From Roseburia hominis A2-183 (GTDB lineage Bacteria > Bacillota > Clostridia > Lachnospirales > Lachnospiraceae), in assembly GCF_000225345.1 (NCBI RefSeq), contig NC_015977.1:461501-525500 (forward strand): 64,000 nucleotides of DNA. The letters are read 5' to 3'. Numbering within the stretch: the first letter of the stretch is position 1; every line of letters begins with the position of its first letter. Of this stretch, positions 1-7,386 are shown piece after piece. The notes beneath the pieces are model-generated. The model had not been told where the DNA came from. It saw nothing but the letters and a program-made list of their open reading frames with translations, and did no database searches. The position numbers were made by a program, and so were the translations under genes.

Positions 1-5
1 CTGGA

Positions 6-1010
6 GTGAAGGAAATATTTCTGAAAAAAAAGATAGGCGCAAATTGTTTGATATGTAAGGCGGACGATTTTGGTTCGGTATTAGAACATACTTTATTGAA
101 TTTTACTAATATAATAAGTTTGAATTATGATGTTGAAAAATTGTTTGTACATAATCCTCCCAAAAAGGTTCTGGAAAATCTACAATCAGAATTTGGAGAT
201 GAAATCGAATATTGTAAATCAGAATACGCTAAATTAGATATTCCACGTATTAAGAGAATCTATAATGATTTGAATAAGAATATATTGGGGCAGGAAAAAT
301 GCAAGATTGAAATAATTAGTGGTTTATATAGATTGACAAAAGAAAAAAGTCAAAAGCCAGCCGTTTTTATGTTATATGGACCATCTGGAGTTGGCAAAAC
401 AGAAACGGCAAAATGTATTAGTGAATCTTTGGGTGGAGCGTTATTAAGAATTCAATTTTCTATGATGCAGACTGGTGAAGCATATAATTATGTATTTGGA
501 TCGGAACATTCAAAAGCAAGTTTCGCACGTGATATGATGGGGAGGGAGTCAAATTTAATTTTAATAGATGAGTTTGATAAGGTTAATCCCAATTTCTATA
601 ATGCATTTTATGAATTATTTGATGAAGGGAAGTATGTAGATACTAATTATGAAGTGGATCTGAAAAATTCTATTTTTATATGTACCTGTAACTTTATGAG
701 TGAAAATGAAATAAAAAAGATTTTGGGACCTGCTATGTATTCAAGAATAGGAAAGTGTATTGAATATGATGAATTACAGAAAGAGCAGAAGATAAAAATT
801 ATTAATAATTGGTATGATGAAATACTGGAAATTTTAGATGATAATGAAAGGCAAGTTATAAAGGAAACAGATATATTAAAATGGTTTCAAGATAATGAAG
901 AACGATATGATAATATACGTTTGTTGAAAAGCAAAATGGAACAGGCAATATATGAAAAATTAGCAACTGTTTTTGTTATAAAAAAGAGCGGAGGAGAAGA
1001 TGATATTTAA
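6..1010 (+). CDS. Clp-like AAA+ ATPase, possibly cut by the window edge
   Basis: A 334-residue reading frame from a GTG codon with no usable ribosome site; the frame stays open to the window edge, so the true start may lie outside. Residues about 120-300 form one AAA+ module. I see a Walker A motif GPSGVGKTETAK, a Walker B LILIDEFDKV, and the phrase NILGQEKCK ahead of Walker A, which matches the lead-in of the second ATPase domain of ClpA/ClpB proteins (AAA_2 type). The N-terminal 90 residues are unfamiliar and may be a substrate or sensor domain. There is no ClpP-binding loop or M-domain that I can recognise. The next gene, a membrane protein, overlaps its end by 11 bases, so the two are almost certainly co-translated. 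AT-rich composition suggests acquisition. The function is unknown; a defence or conflict role is only a guess. Confidence 0.8.
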   Translation: MKEIFLKKKIGANCLICKADDFGSVLEHTLLNFTNIISLNYDVEKLFVHNPPKKVLENLQSEFGDEIEYCKSEYAKLDIPRIKRIYNDLNKNILGQEKCKIEIISGLYRLTKEKSQKPAVFMLYGPSGVGKTETAKCISESLGGALLRIQFSMMQTGEAYNYVFGSEHSKASFARDMMGRESNLILIDEFDKVNPNFYNAFYELFDEGKYVDTNYEVDLKNSIFICTCNFMSENEIKKILGPAMYSRIGKCIEYDELQKEQKIKIINNWYDEILEILDDNERQVIKETDILKWFQDNEERYDNIRLLKSKMEQAIYEKLATVFVIKKSGGEDDI

Positions 1011-1770
1011 AAAAAATCAAAGTAAAAGGTTTCATATTACTTCAATTATTATAGGCGTATTACTTGTAACAGTGGGTACAATTATATATTCATTATTATA
1101 TAAAAATAAAGTAGAAGGGTTTTCTTACGAAAATATTACGTATATGACTGCCTGTATTGAAGTTATAATGCTTGGAATAGTATTAGTACTAATTAATTTT
1201 GAGAATAATCTACACGGAAAATTAGTGCTGGTTATAACAGGTTTTCTAATAGCGGGTTTTATATTTAATAAATCATTTAGATTTGGAATAATCTTGTTTG
1301 TGGGAACAATGTTTGCATATTTTATAACTATGAGATTTAAAAATATTTTTTCGACAGTAGTTACTATGTCAGTCTGTGCTACCATTTTTTTGGTGCTAGC
1401 GATCTTTGCTTTGAAGTTGGTAGATGAAAACTATGGCATTTTAGTATTGTATTGTATGTTTTCTTTATTTATAGTAGTCTATCGAATATTAGGAAAAATA
1501 ATTAATCAATGGTTTATTAATAAAATGTTGGGGTTTGAAGAAGAGAGCAAAACCTATGATGATGAACAACTTAAAAATCAAATCTTATTGATATATATGC
1601 TGATATTTGTTTGTCTAAATGTGTGGCTATATCAAGAGAAAATTGATAGTGAAACTTGGAACTTGATAAACAATAGTTTCTTGACAGGGTTAGCAATTAT
1701 CCAGATGGATTGGAAAAAAATAGTATTTTATTTTAGTAAAACTTCAAATGTAACTGAGAAAGAAAGTTAA
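1000..1770 (+). CDS. Polytopic membrane protein paired with the AAA+ ATPase
   Basis: 256 residues with about seven to eight hydrophobic segments (near residues 12-32, 45-65, 72-92, 95-115, 120-140, 145-165, 190-210 and 222-240), a short cytoplasmic-looking charged stretch around residues 175-190, and no catalytic motif that I recognise. The start is the ATG at 1000, with a good GGAGGAGAAG site lying inside the end of the upstream ATPase gene, so translation is coupled. Such an ATPase plus multi-span protein pair occurs in several accessory systems, but I cannot assign this one. Composition is AT-rich like its partner and unlike the housekeeping genes after 4 kb. Confidence 0.75.
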   Translation: MIFKKNQSKRFHITSIIIGVLLVTVGTIIYSLLYKNKVEGFSYENITYMTACIEVIMLGIVLVLINFENNLHGKLVLVITGFLIAGFIFNKSFRFGIILFVGTMFAYFITMRFKNIFSTVVTMSVCATIFLVLAIFALKLVDENYGILVLYCMFSLFIVVYRILGKIINQWFINKMLGFEEESKTYDDEQLKNQILLIYMLIFVCLNVWLYQEKIDSETWNLINNSFLTGLAIIQMDWKKIVFYFSKTSNVTEKES

Positions 1771-1792
1771 TTCTATGTAATCAGAGGGTCAC

Positions 1793-1830
1793 AGTCCCTC
1801 TACTGAGGGACTAATCGCCTATCGAATAGG
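1793..1830. other. Two adjacent hairpins behind the AAA+/membrane pair
   Basis: AGTCCCTC pairs perfectly with GAGGGACT over a 4-nt loop, followed at once by CCTAT-cga-ATAGG. No T-run follows, so this is not a textbook intrinsic terminator. It may protect or end the operon transcript. Confidence 0.4.
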
Positions 1831-1889
1831 GTAATACCAGCATTATGATAACAAGAAAAGAATATAGGTGCAATATATTTATGAAATAT

Positions 1890-2129
1890 TTAGAAACACC
1901 AATCCTCATCCATAGCATCAGCCCATGCCTGTAACTCACCATCAAGAGCTAGTGCAGCATATTTGAGTGGTTCATCAATTGCAAGATTATCAATTAGCCT
2001 TTGAGAATTAGGCGTAGTATGGAGATCCTTTTCTGATTCAGAACATGAGATAAACAGAAGTACATTGTCATCAAATGCAATGTCGATTCCGTTCTTGTAT
2101 TGGTTGTAGTAAGCAAAGTATTTTTTCAT
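1890..2129 (-). CDS. Small hypothetical protein, DUF6061-like
   Basis: 79 residues read from an ATG preceded by AAAGGAC at a suitable distance. The C-terminal half (residues about 45-79, LAIDEPLKYAALALDGELQA and on) resembles the ending of short Firmicutes proteins called DUF6061, in which a 'P-L-x-Y-x-x-L-x-L-x-G' stretch precedes the end. That resemblance is from memory and weak. No signal peptide or membrane segment. It runs opposite to its neighbours within the AT-rich accessory block. The function is unknown. Confidence 0.5.
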   Translation of the reverse strand: MKKYFAYYNQYKNGIDIAFDDNVLLFISCSESEKDLHTTPNSQRLIDNLAIDEPLKYAALALDGELQAWADAMDEDWCF

Positions 2130-2147
2130 AATGATTGTCCTTTCTTC

Positions 2148-2380
2148 AATAGAGTAATGAGTAGTTCTGGGAATGAGTAGGTAGTGCTACGCATACAACA
2201 GATATGCAACACTACCATACACAAATCCCCTATTGATGGGCTTTTCACGCTCTCAAAACGTTAGTTTTAGTTCTCAAAGAGATAGGATTTCAACAATCCA
2301 GTGCGTCTTACGACGTTTCAGAAAAGTATATTACACCTCAGGACTTTTTGTCCTGGGGTGTTTTTTTGTAAGAACTGTGG
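2148..2380 (+). repeat. Structured duplicated element, copy A, with terminator
   Basis: Shares long stretches with positions 3067-3233: the AATAGAGTAATGAGTAG opening, a block around GGGCTTTTCACGCTCTC, a GTTTTAGTTCTCAAAGAGAT block, TTTCAGAAAAGT, and a terminator ACACCTCAGGAC/GTCCTGGGGTGT followed by seven T (2333-2367). A small hairpin GCGTC-TTAC-GACGT lies before the terminator. Copy A has about 60 extra bases near its start containing an inverted repeat GTAGTG...CACTAC. No protein frame is shared by the two copies, which suggests a small RNA or a leader. Confidence 0.65.
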
Positions 2381-2485
2381 TAGAATAAATAAAGAAGATT
2401 TTACATATAAAATATTATTGTCATCAGATTATCAGGAGGTAAATAAAAGCCGGAAATTTCTTTATTTTATGGAATTCGAGTTACA

Positions 2486-2707
2486 ATGTATTATGATGAT
2501 CATAATCCGCCGCATTTTCATGCAGAGTATAATGGAAATAAGGCAATTATTGAAATTGATACAGCTAGATGCATCAAGGGAGCTTTGCCATCAAGACAGT
2601 TAAAGTTGATTTTAGCGTGGTGTGTGTTACATCAAGATGAGTTGATGCAAAATTGGGAATTATCAAAAGATGGAAAGCCGTTAAATAGAATTAATCCACT
2701 TGTATAG
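2486..2707 (+). CDS. DUF4160 protein with a damaged start
   Basis: The 73 residues beginning MYYDDHNPPHFHAEY carry the hallmark DUF4160 motif DDHNPPHFH. Homologs usually begin about 13 residues earlier with PEIS-x-F-Y-G-I. Here that stretch is present in frame upstream (PEISLFYGIRVT from 2450), preceded by AGGAGGT at ideal spacing, but the expected ATG at 2447 reads AAG. The annotated ATG at 2486 has no ribosome site of its own, so the gene may be silenced or poorly translated. It sits immediately before a DUF2442 gene, a common pairing that resembles toxin-antitoxin modules, although the biochemical role is not established. Confidence 0.75.
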   Translation: MYYDDHNPPHFHAEYNGNKAIIEIDTARCIKGALPSRQLKLILAWCVLHQDELMQNWELSKDGKPLNRINPLV

Positions 2708-2720
2708 GAGGTGTTTGTCT

Positions 2721-2996
2721 ATGTTTCCGAAGGTAGTTCAGGTAGTACCTATGAAAGACTACACAGTATATGTGTATTTTGAAGATGGAAAAATCGTATG
2801 TTATGATATGAAAAATATGTTGGATAAAGAAATTTTTAAACCATTGAAGGATATTTCGGTATTTACTGATACATGTACAGTTATGAATGATACATTAGCA
2901 TGGGATATAAGTGGAAACAGAGATGCTTGTAAGTGTATTGATATTGATCCGGATACATTATATGAACTTCCCTATTGTAAAGAGAAAATAGCTTAG
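2721..2996 (+). CDS. DUF2442 protein
   Basis: 91 residues starting MFPKVVQVVPMKDYTVYVYF, typical of DUF2442: a beta-rich N-terminus, a 'Y-D-M-K' segment and a conserved W-D-I near the C-terminus. The start is the ATG at 2721 after TAGGAGGTGTTTGTCT; the frame is open a little further upstream but lacks a ribosome site there. It follows the DUF4160 gene by 13 bases. DUF4160-DUF2442 pairs are widespread and move between genomes, and a toxin-antitoxin-like role has been proposed but is not certain. Flanking duplicated elements suggest that the pair came in as a cassette. Confidence 0.85.
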   Translation: MFPKVVQVVPMKDYTVYVYFEDGKIVCYDMKNMLDKEIFKPLKDISVFTDTCTVMNDTLAWDISGNRDACKCIDIDPDTLYELPYCKEKIA

Positions 2997-3066
2997 TGAT
3001 AAATCTGCATGTTATTGAAATGTTTTATTGCGTAGTATATTTAAGAAGAGTAACAATTGTAAGATT

Positions 3067-3233
3067 AATAGAGTAATGAGTAGTTCTGGGAATTTGTGGG
3101 CTTTTCACGCTCTCAAAGCGTTAGTTTTAGTTCTCAAAGAGATAGGATTTACAACTCAAATGTCTTTACGGCATTTCAGAAAAGTGTATTACACCTCGGG
3201 ATATTGGTTCCGAGGTGTTTTTTGTGAACTGTG
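3067..3233 (+). repeat. Structured duplicated element, copy B, with terminator
   Basis: Second copy of the element at 2148-2380, lacking the 60-base insertion. The pre-terminator hairpin is ATGTC-TTTAC-GGCAT and the terminator is ACACCTCGG/CCGAGGTGT plus a T-run (3191-3223). Both stems differ from copy A in ways that keep base pairing, which argues for a functional RNA structure. Confidence 0.65.
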
Positions 3234-3394
3234 ATATTATAATAACATAATAATAAATGAGGTTGTTTGAATGGGGGAATGCTCATGTGACAACTATAAA
3301 TACAAAAAGTGGCAGAATTATAAAAGCTGTATCCAGGGAAGAAGAGAAAAGTACATTGATGGAATCAGATACTGAAATGAATGAAAGAGCGGTC

Positions 3395-3995
3395 TTATGT
3401 TGAGCATGCAAATGGGGGAAAGAAAGTATGCAGAATAGAAAACCGATGATTAATGTACGTGTAGAGTAACACCATAAGCGGCATCGTGACAATCGCGCAC
3501 AGCGTGGTCACAACATTGATGGCGCTTGCGTATTTTGCGTCATTTCCATATACCTGGCATATTTGTGTGACCGTGGATGCGGAAGGCGTAATCATTGCCA
3601 GAAACACAATGAGCATAATTTTTGGCGCATCGGAAGAAAGTGCCGCAATCCGGCTTAGCTTAATCAGGGCAAGCGCGATGAGCGGAATAACAATCATTCT
3701 TAAAGATGAAATAATATATACGCGTTTATTTCCGAAAATTTTTTTGAGATCCATTCCGGCGAAAAGCATTCCGGTCACGATCATACTGGCTGGACCAATC
3801 ATATTTCCAACGATTGAGAGGGTGTTGTTTAATATTTCAGGCAGATGAATTTGGGCAAAAAATAAAACCGCTCCAAGTGCAATTGAGATCATATTAATAT
3901 TTAAGATAATTTTTCTCCAGTCGTAGGAAGTCTCCCGGCTTTCACAATGATAAAACCCATTAATATCATGAGAAAAAGCTCCAAAATCTGTTCCA
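3395..3995 (-). pseudogene. AEC-family (auxin efflux carrier) transporter, internally deleted
   Basis: Reading down from the ATG at 3995, the first 20 residues (MEQILELFLMILMGFIIVKA) are a typical AEC N-terminal membrane segment, after which the frame soon stops. In another frame the sequence resumes at DWRKIILNINMISIALGAVL, which normally lies near the middle of the family, and continues through membrane segments to about VVTTLCAIVTMPLMVLLYT (3892 down to about 3456); the last 20 or so residues before the stop look like random read-through. About 140 codons are therefore missing and the two parts are out of frame. AEC proteins are around 300 residues with ten membrane spans, so this remnant should not transport anything. 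Confidence 0.75.
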
Positions 3996-4151
3996 TTAAA
4001 AGTAAACTTATATGCATAAAATCACCGTACCCTTCTACTATAAATCCCATTGTCTGCTGACTATCATAGAGCTTTCGATGAAAAAATGCAATGTTTCGTT
4101 TTGCCGGTTACGACAATCCGGCACAGAGAACGATGATTGATAAAATAATGC

Positions 4152-4207
4152 TTGACATCCTTAAATGGATTGTGTACAATCTAAACATAAAAAGATTGCG
4201 CACAATT
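4152..4207 (+). promoter_or_regulatory. Promoter with two OhrR/MarR-type operators
   Basis: TTGACA (4152-4157), 17 bases, TACAAT (4175-4180). A palindrome GATTGTGTACAATC (4168-4181) covers the -10 box and a second, GATTGCGCACAATT (4194-4207), lies about 26 bp downstream near the start point. The ATTG...CAAT inverted repeats resemble OhrR operators, and an ohrR gene ends the operon at 6434. Confidence 0.7.
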
Positions 4208-4266
4208 AAAAATGAAACAATTTAAACACATTCATTTTTAATGACAAAGAGAAAGGAGGGTAAGAG

Positions 4267-4520
4267 ATGGGCATTTATGATTATTCTGTGGAGCGGCCGG
4301 ACGGGACAATGCAGCCGTTGTCCACTTATGAGGGAAAGTGGCGAAAGCGGCGGCGATGGGAATAATGCTCCGCAAAATAGATAAGAATTATAAGGAGAAT
4401 CCCGACATCAAATGGAATTTTACGAAGTTCCTTGTGGACAGGCAGGGCACGGTAGTGGTAAGATTTGAACCAACAGGAGATATGAACGAACTGGAACGAC
4501 AGATTCTTGCATTATTATAG
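4267..4520 (+). pseudogene. Glutathione peroxidase, internally deleted
   Basis: After AAAGGAGGGTAAGAG the ATG at 4267 opens a peptide MGIYDYSVERPDGTMQPLST, matching the first strands of bacterial glutathione peroxidases, and stops after about 32 codons. From 4338 a different frame encodes the family's C-terminus, including [20 protein letters not shown] and RFEPTGDM. The middle, with the catalytic Cys/Sec and Gln, is missing (roughly 90 codons) and the halves are out of frame. Only the active-site Trp of KWNFTKF remains. The promoter and ribosome site are intact and now effectively drive trxB and trxA behind it. A related C-terminal fragment lies at 5778-5978. Confidence 0.8.
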
Positions 4521-4551
4521 ATGCAGAGCGATATGGGGAATGGAGAACGGT

Positions 4552-5418
4552 ATGGAACGAGTAGATATTGCCATTATTGGAACGGGACCGGCAGGTGTGT
4601 CGGCAGCGATTACCGCGAAAGTGAGAAATAAAAGTGTACTGTTAATCGGCAGCAGAGAACTCAGCGAGAAGATGAGCAAGGCGCATCAGATTTTAAACTA
4701 TCCAGGGCTGCCGGAAGTTTCAGGAGCAGATCTGGTTGCCGGGTACAAGAAGCAGTTAGCAGGTCTTGGCATCGAGGTGACGGAGAAGCGCGTGAACGCG
4801 GTCTATGCGATGGGAGATTATTTTGGGATCCAGGCGTCCGGCGAGATTCTTGAGGCGTCCACCGTCATTCTGGCAGCAGGAATCGTCATGGGAAAACCGT
4901 TCCCGGGAGAAAACAAGCTGCTTGGAAGCGGCGTCAGCTACTGCGCGACCTGTGATGCGCAGTTCTTCCGCGGAAAGGAAGTTGCGGTGATCGGATACGG
5001 CAGGGAGGCAGAGCAGGAAGCAGACTATCTGGCGGAGATTGTCGGAAAGGTGCATTATTTCCCGATGGGAAAAGAGGAGCCGCAGCTGTCGGATGCCGTA
5101 GAGGTTGTGCATGAGCGGCCGAAAGCGATCACAGGCACGCAGACGGTAAGTGCGCTTGAGACGGACGCGGGTTCCCATCCGGTGGACGGCGTATTTATCT
5201 TAAGAGACGCGATCGCACCGTCACAGCTCGTGCCGGGACTTGCGACGGAGGAGAATCACGTAAAGGTTAATCTCCAGATGGAGACAAACCTTCCGGGACT
5301 CTTTGCATGCGGAGACATTACCGGAAAGCCGTATCAGTATATCAAGGCGGCAGGACAGGGAAATGTGGCGGCGCTGTCCGCGGCAGAGTACCTGGATAAG
5401 AAAAAAAGAGAGATCTAA
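4552..5418 (+). CDS. trxB: Thioredoxin reductase-type flavoprotein
   Basis: 288 residues. An N-terminal FAD-binding fold opens with IAIIGTGPAGVSAA, the redox-active motif CATC sits near residue 128, an NAD(P)-binding stretch follows (VAVIGYGREAEQEA), and the C-terminal FAD motif LFACGDITGKPYQYIKAAGQ is complete. The family reduces thioredoxin with NADPH or, in some clostridia, with ferredoxin or flavin donors; the NAD(P) motif here is GYGREA rather than GGGxxA, so the donor is uncertain. I take the ATG at 4552, with TGGAG upstream, over an earlier in-frame ATG at 4507 that overlaps the previous stop. trxA begins 12 bases after the stop, so the two form a functional pair. Confidence 0.9.
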   Translation: MERVDIAIIGTGPAGVSAAITAKVRNKSVLLIGSRELSEKMSKAHQILNYPGLPEVSGADLVAGYKKQLAGLGIEVTEKRVNAVYAMGDYFGIQASGEILEASTVILAAGIVMGKPFPGENKLLGSGVSYCATCDAQFFRGKEVAVIGYGREAEQEADYLAEIVGKVHYFPMGKEEPQLSDAVEVVHERPKAITGTQTVSALETDAGSHPVDGVFILRDAIAPSQLVPGLATEENHVKVNLQMETNLPGLFACGDITGKPYQYIKAAGQGNVAALSAAEYLDKKKREI

Positions 5419-5429
5419 GGAGGATTATC

Positions 5430-5747
5430 ATGGTTAAGAAGATTCAGAACAACAATATGGACGAAGCGTTACAGGCAAAGGCAGCAGTGGTGGACTTTTC
5501 GGCAGTATGGTGCGGACCGTGCCAGATGCTTGCCCCGGTACTGGAGGAACTGGCGGATGATCTGGACGGTGAGGTGGCATTTTACAATGCAGATACCGAT
5601 GAGAATACGCAGCTTGCGATCGCAAACGGCATCACAAACATTCCGGCGCTTTTATTCTTAAAGGACGGCAAGGTGGCAGGCAAGAATGTCGGATTCATGC
5701 CGAAGCCGGAACTGGAAGCATGGGTAAAAGGATGTATGGAGCAGTAA
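5430..5747 (+). CDS. trxA: Thioredoxin
   Basis: 105 residues, normal thioredoxin size. The active site WCGPC is at residues about 27-31, followed by the conserved cis-Pro region NIPALLFLKDGKV near residue 70. It has a strong AAGGAGG site upstream and sits directly behind trxB in the operon headed by the OhrR-like operators, so it should supply reducing power during peroxide stress. It is a cytoplasmic disulfide reductase. Confidence 0.96.
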   Translation: MVKKIQNNNMDEALQAKAAVVDFSAVWCGPCQMLAPVLEELADDLDGEVAFYNADTDENTQLAIANGITNIPALLFLKDGKVAGKNVGFMPKPELEAWVKGCMEQ

Positions 5748-5777
5748 CAGCACACAGAAGATACGGAGTGAACACAT

Positions 5778-5978
5778 ATGGGATTTGACGAGGAACATCC
5801 GTTAGCGACGATCGTGGAAAGCATGTTAGAGCGCACGCATCTGGATTATAAGGAGACACCGGACATCAAATGGAACTTTACCAAGTTTTTGATTGACAGA
5901 GACGGAAACGTGGTGGAGCGTTTTGAGCCGACGGCGGATATGGATGTTGTCCGCGAAAAGATTGAAAACTATTTATAA
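5778..5978 (+). pseudogene. Glutathione peroxidase C-terminal fragment
   Basis: 66 residues equal to the last third of glutathione peroxidase: FDEEHPLATIVESML, then [20 protein letters not shown] and FEPTADM. It has its own GGAG site and ATG, so it may be translated, but it lacks the catalytic Cys/Sec and Gln and cannot act as a peroxidase. It is similar to, but clearly different from, the C-terminal part of the broken gene at 4338-4520, so two diverged paralogs have both lost their catalytic halves on either side of trxB-trxA. Confidence 0.75.
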
Positions 5979-5993
5979 GCGACAGGTGCCGGA

Positions 5994-6434
5994 ATGAAAG
6001 ATAAGTATGATGCTTTAAAATTAGAAAATCAACTCTGTTTTCCGCTGTACGCATGCTCCAAGGAGATCGTGCGGCGCTACAAGCCATATCTGGATGAGAT
6101 TGATCTGACCTACACGCAGTATATTGCGATGATGGTGCTGTGGGAGCATGGCAGGATCAATGTGAAGGATATGGGGGCGCTTTTGTACCTGGATTCGGGG
6201 ACGCTGACACCGGTGTTAAAGAAGCTGGAGCAGAAGGGCTACCTCACCAGAGAGCGTGATCACGCAGATGAGCGTGTGTTAAATGTGACGATCACGGAGG
6301 CGGGAGAGCAGCTAAAGGAGCAGGCGGTCGACATTCCGCGGAAGATGGGCGGCTGTATCGGACTGTCCGGGGAGGATGCGAGGGAGCTGTACCGCATCCT
6401 GCACAAGGTGCTTGCGTTGATGGAGCAGGAATGA
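5994..6434 (+). CDS. ohrR: OhrR-type MarR-family peroxide-sensing repressor
   Basis: 146 residues. The N-terminus LENQLCFPLYACSKE matches Bacillus OhrR around its reactive cysteine (ENQLCF), and the winged helix includes LYLDSGTLTPVLKKLEQKGY and RERDHADER. OhrR proteins repress organic-hydroperoxide genes until the conserved cysteine is oxidised. A second cysteine follows the first by about six residues, and one further on (GGCIG), but whether this is a one- or two-Cys type cannot be told from sequence. It is the last gene of the gpx-trxB-trxA group and probably controls it through the palindromes at 4168-4207. Confidence 0.88.
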   Translation: MKDKYDALKLENQLCFPLYACSKEIVRRYKPYLDEIDLTYTQYIAMMVLWEHGRINVKDMGALLYLDSGTLTPVLKKLEQKGYLTRERDHADERVLNVTITEAGEQLKEQAVDIPRKMGGCIGLSGEDARELYRILHKVLALMEQE

Positions 6435-6515
6435 AAAGGCCACGGTATGAAAACAGTAGACAATATACAAAAAACTGATATAATGAATTCATACTTATTT
6501 AAAGGAGAGTTTGTT

Positions 6516-6857
6516 ATGATTGAGAGAAGAAATATTGCGGTGTGTATTGTACTGACACTTGTAACCTGCGGAATTTATGGCATCTACTGGATCGTGTGTC
6601 TGACCAATGACGTAAATACGGTTTCTGGTGATGTGAATGGAACATCCGGCGGTATGGTGGTGCTGCTGACGATTGTGACCTGTGGAATTTACGGCATTTA
6701 CTGGGCATATAAGCAGGGAGAGAAGCTTGACTTTACAAAGAATAACCGTGGAATCCCGTCAAGCAACAGCGGTGTTTTGTATCTGATTCTCCAGATTTTT
6801 GGATTTGGAATTATTGCATATGCATTGATGCAGAACGAGCTGAATAAGCTGGCATAA
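6516..6857 (+). CDS. DUF4234 membrane protein
   Basis: 113 residues from the ATG at 6516, which follows AAAGGAGAGTTTGTT; the frame is open upstream without a ribosome site. It contains two similar membrane hairpins, each with the DUF4234 signature TCGIYGIYW, and a third hydrophobic segment near the C-terminus. The function of the family is unknown. The gene stands alone between ohrR and a DUF2752 gene. Confidence 0.85.
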   Translation: MIERRNIAVCIVLTLVTCGIYGIYWIVCLTNDVNTVSGDVNGTSGGMVVLLTIVTCGIYGIYWAYKQGEKLDFTKNNRGIPSSNSGVLYLILQIFGFGIIAYALMQNELNKLA

Positions 6858-6874
6858 CAGATCGGAAATGTAGG

Positions 6875-7261
6875 ATGACGAAAAAAGCACGTTTGAAAAA
6901 ATTGCTATTATATATGATGTTACTTGGAATGGCGGGACTGCTGTACGGAATATTCGTGTCGTACACAGGGCTCGCCATTCCCTGTCTGTTCCGGAAAGTG
7001 ACGGGACTGTTGTGTCCGGGCTGCGGTGTGACGGGAATGTGTGTGGCTCTCCTGCATCTTGACTGGAGGGGAGCGTTTTCCTGCCATCCGGTGCTGTTTG
7101 TGCTGCTGCTTCCGCTTACGGCAGTATTCATCTGCGGTGCGGCAGGATATGTGCAGAATGGACGATTCCGGTTCGCCCGCTGGCAGAATCTCATTCTTTA
7201 CGTCAGCGTCGCCGCGCTTGTAATCTTCGGTGTGGTGCGCAATCTGGTGCGTTTTTTGTGA
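6875..7261 (+). CDS. DUF2752 membrane protein
   Basis: 128 residues with three hydrophobic segments. It carries the family motif CPGCGVTG (residues about 50-57), a Cys pair next to the membrane, followed by FSCHP. DUF2752 proteins are small membrane proteins of unknown role. It starts 15 bases after the DUF4234 gene, so the pair is probably one transcript. Confidence 0.85.
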   Translation: MTKKARLKKLLLYMMLLGMAGLLYGIFVSYTGLAIPCLFRKVTGLLCPGCGVTGMCVALLHLDWRGAFSCHPVLFVLLLPLTAVFICGAAGYVQNGRFRFARWQNLILYVSVAALVIFGVVRNLVRFL

Positions 7262-7386
7262 AAAACAGGCGAAAAATAGATTCAGAATAATTTAACGTGG
7301 TCAACACATGATCTTCACATTGGCTTTCTATACTAACCCTATCAAAAGAAAACAGACATTGACAGAGTCAGAGAGGAATGAAGATC

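Noticed and set aside
2238..2330. Possible CRISPR repeat or tracrRNA (GTTTTAG segment)
   Set aside because: Only two copies about 860 bases apart, no spacers and no Cas genes; kept as a loose comparison only.
2301..2603. 100-codon frame beginning inside structured element copy A
   Set aside because: Runs through a terminator and across the DUF4160 gene in a different frame.
3257..3403. 48-codon forward frame after structured element copy B
   Set aside because: No ribosome site, no recognisable sequence; may be a gene remnant but cannot be supported.
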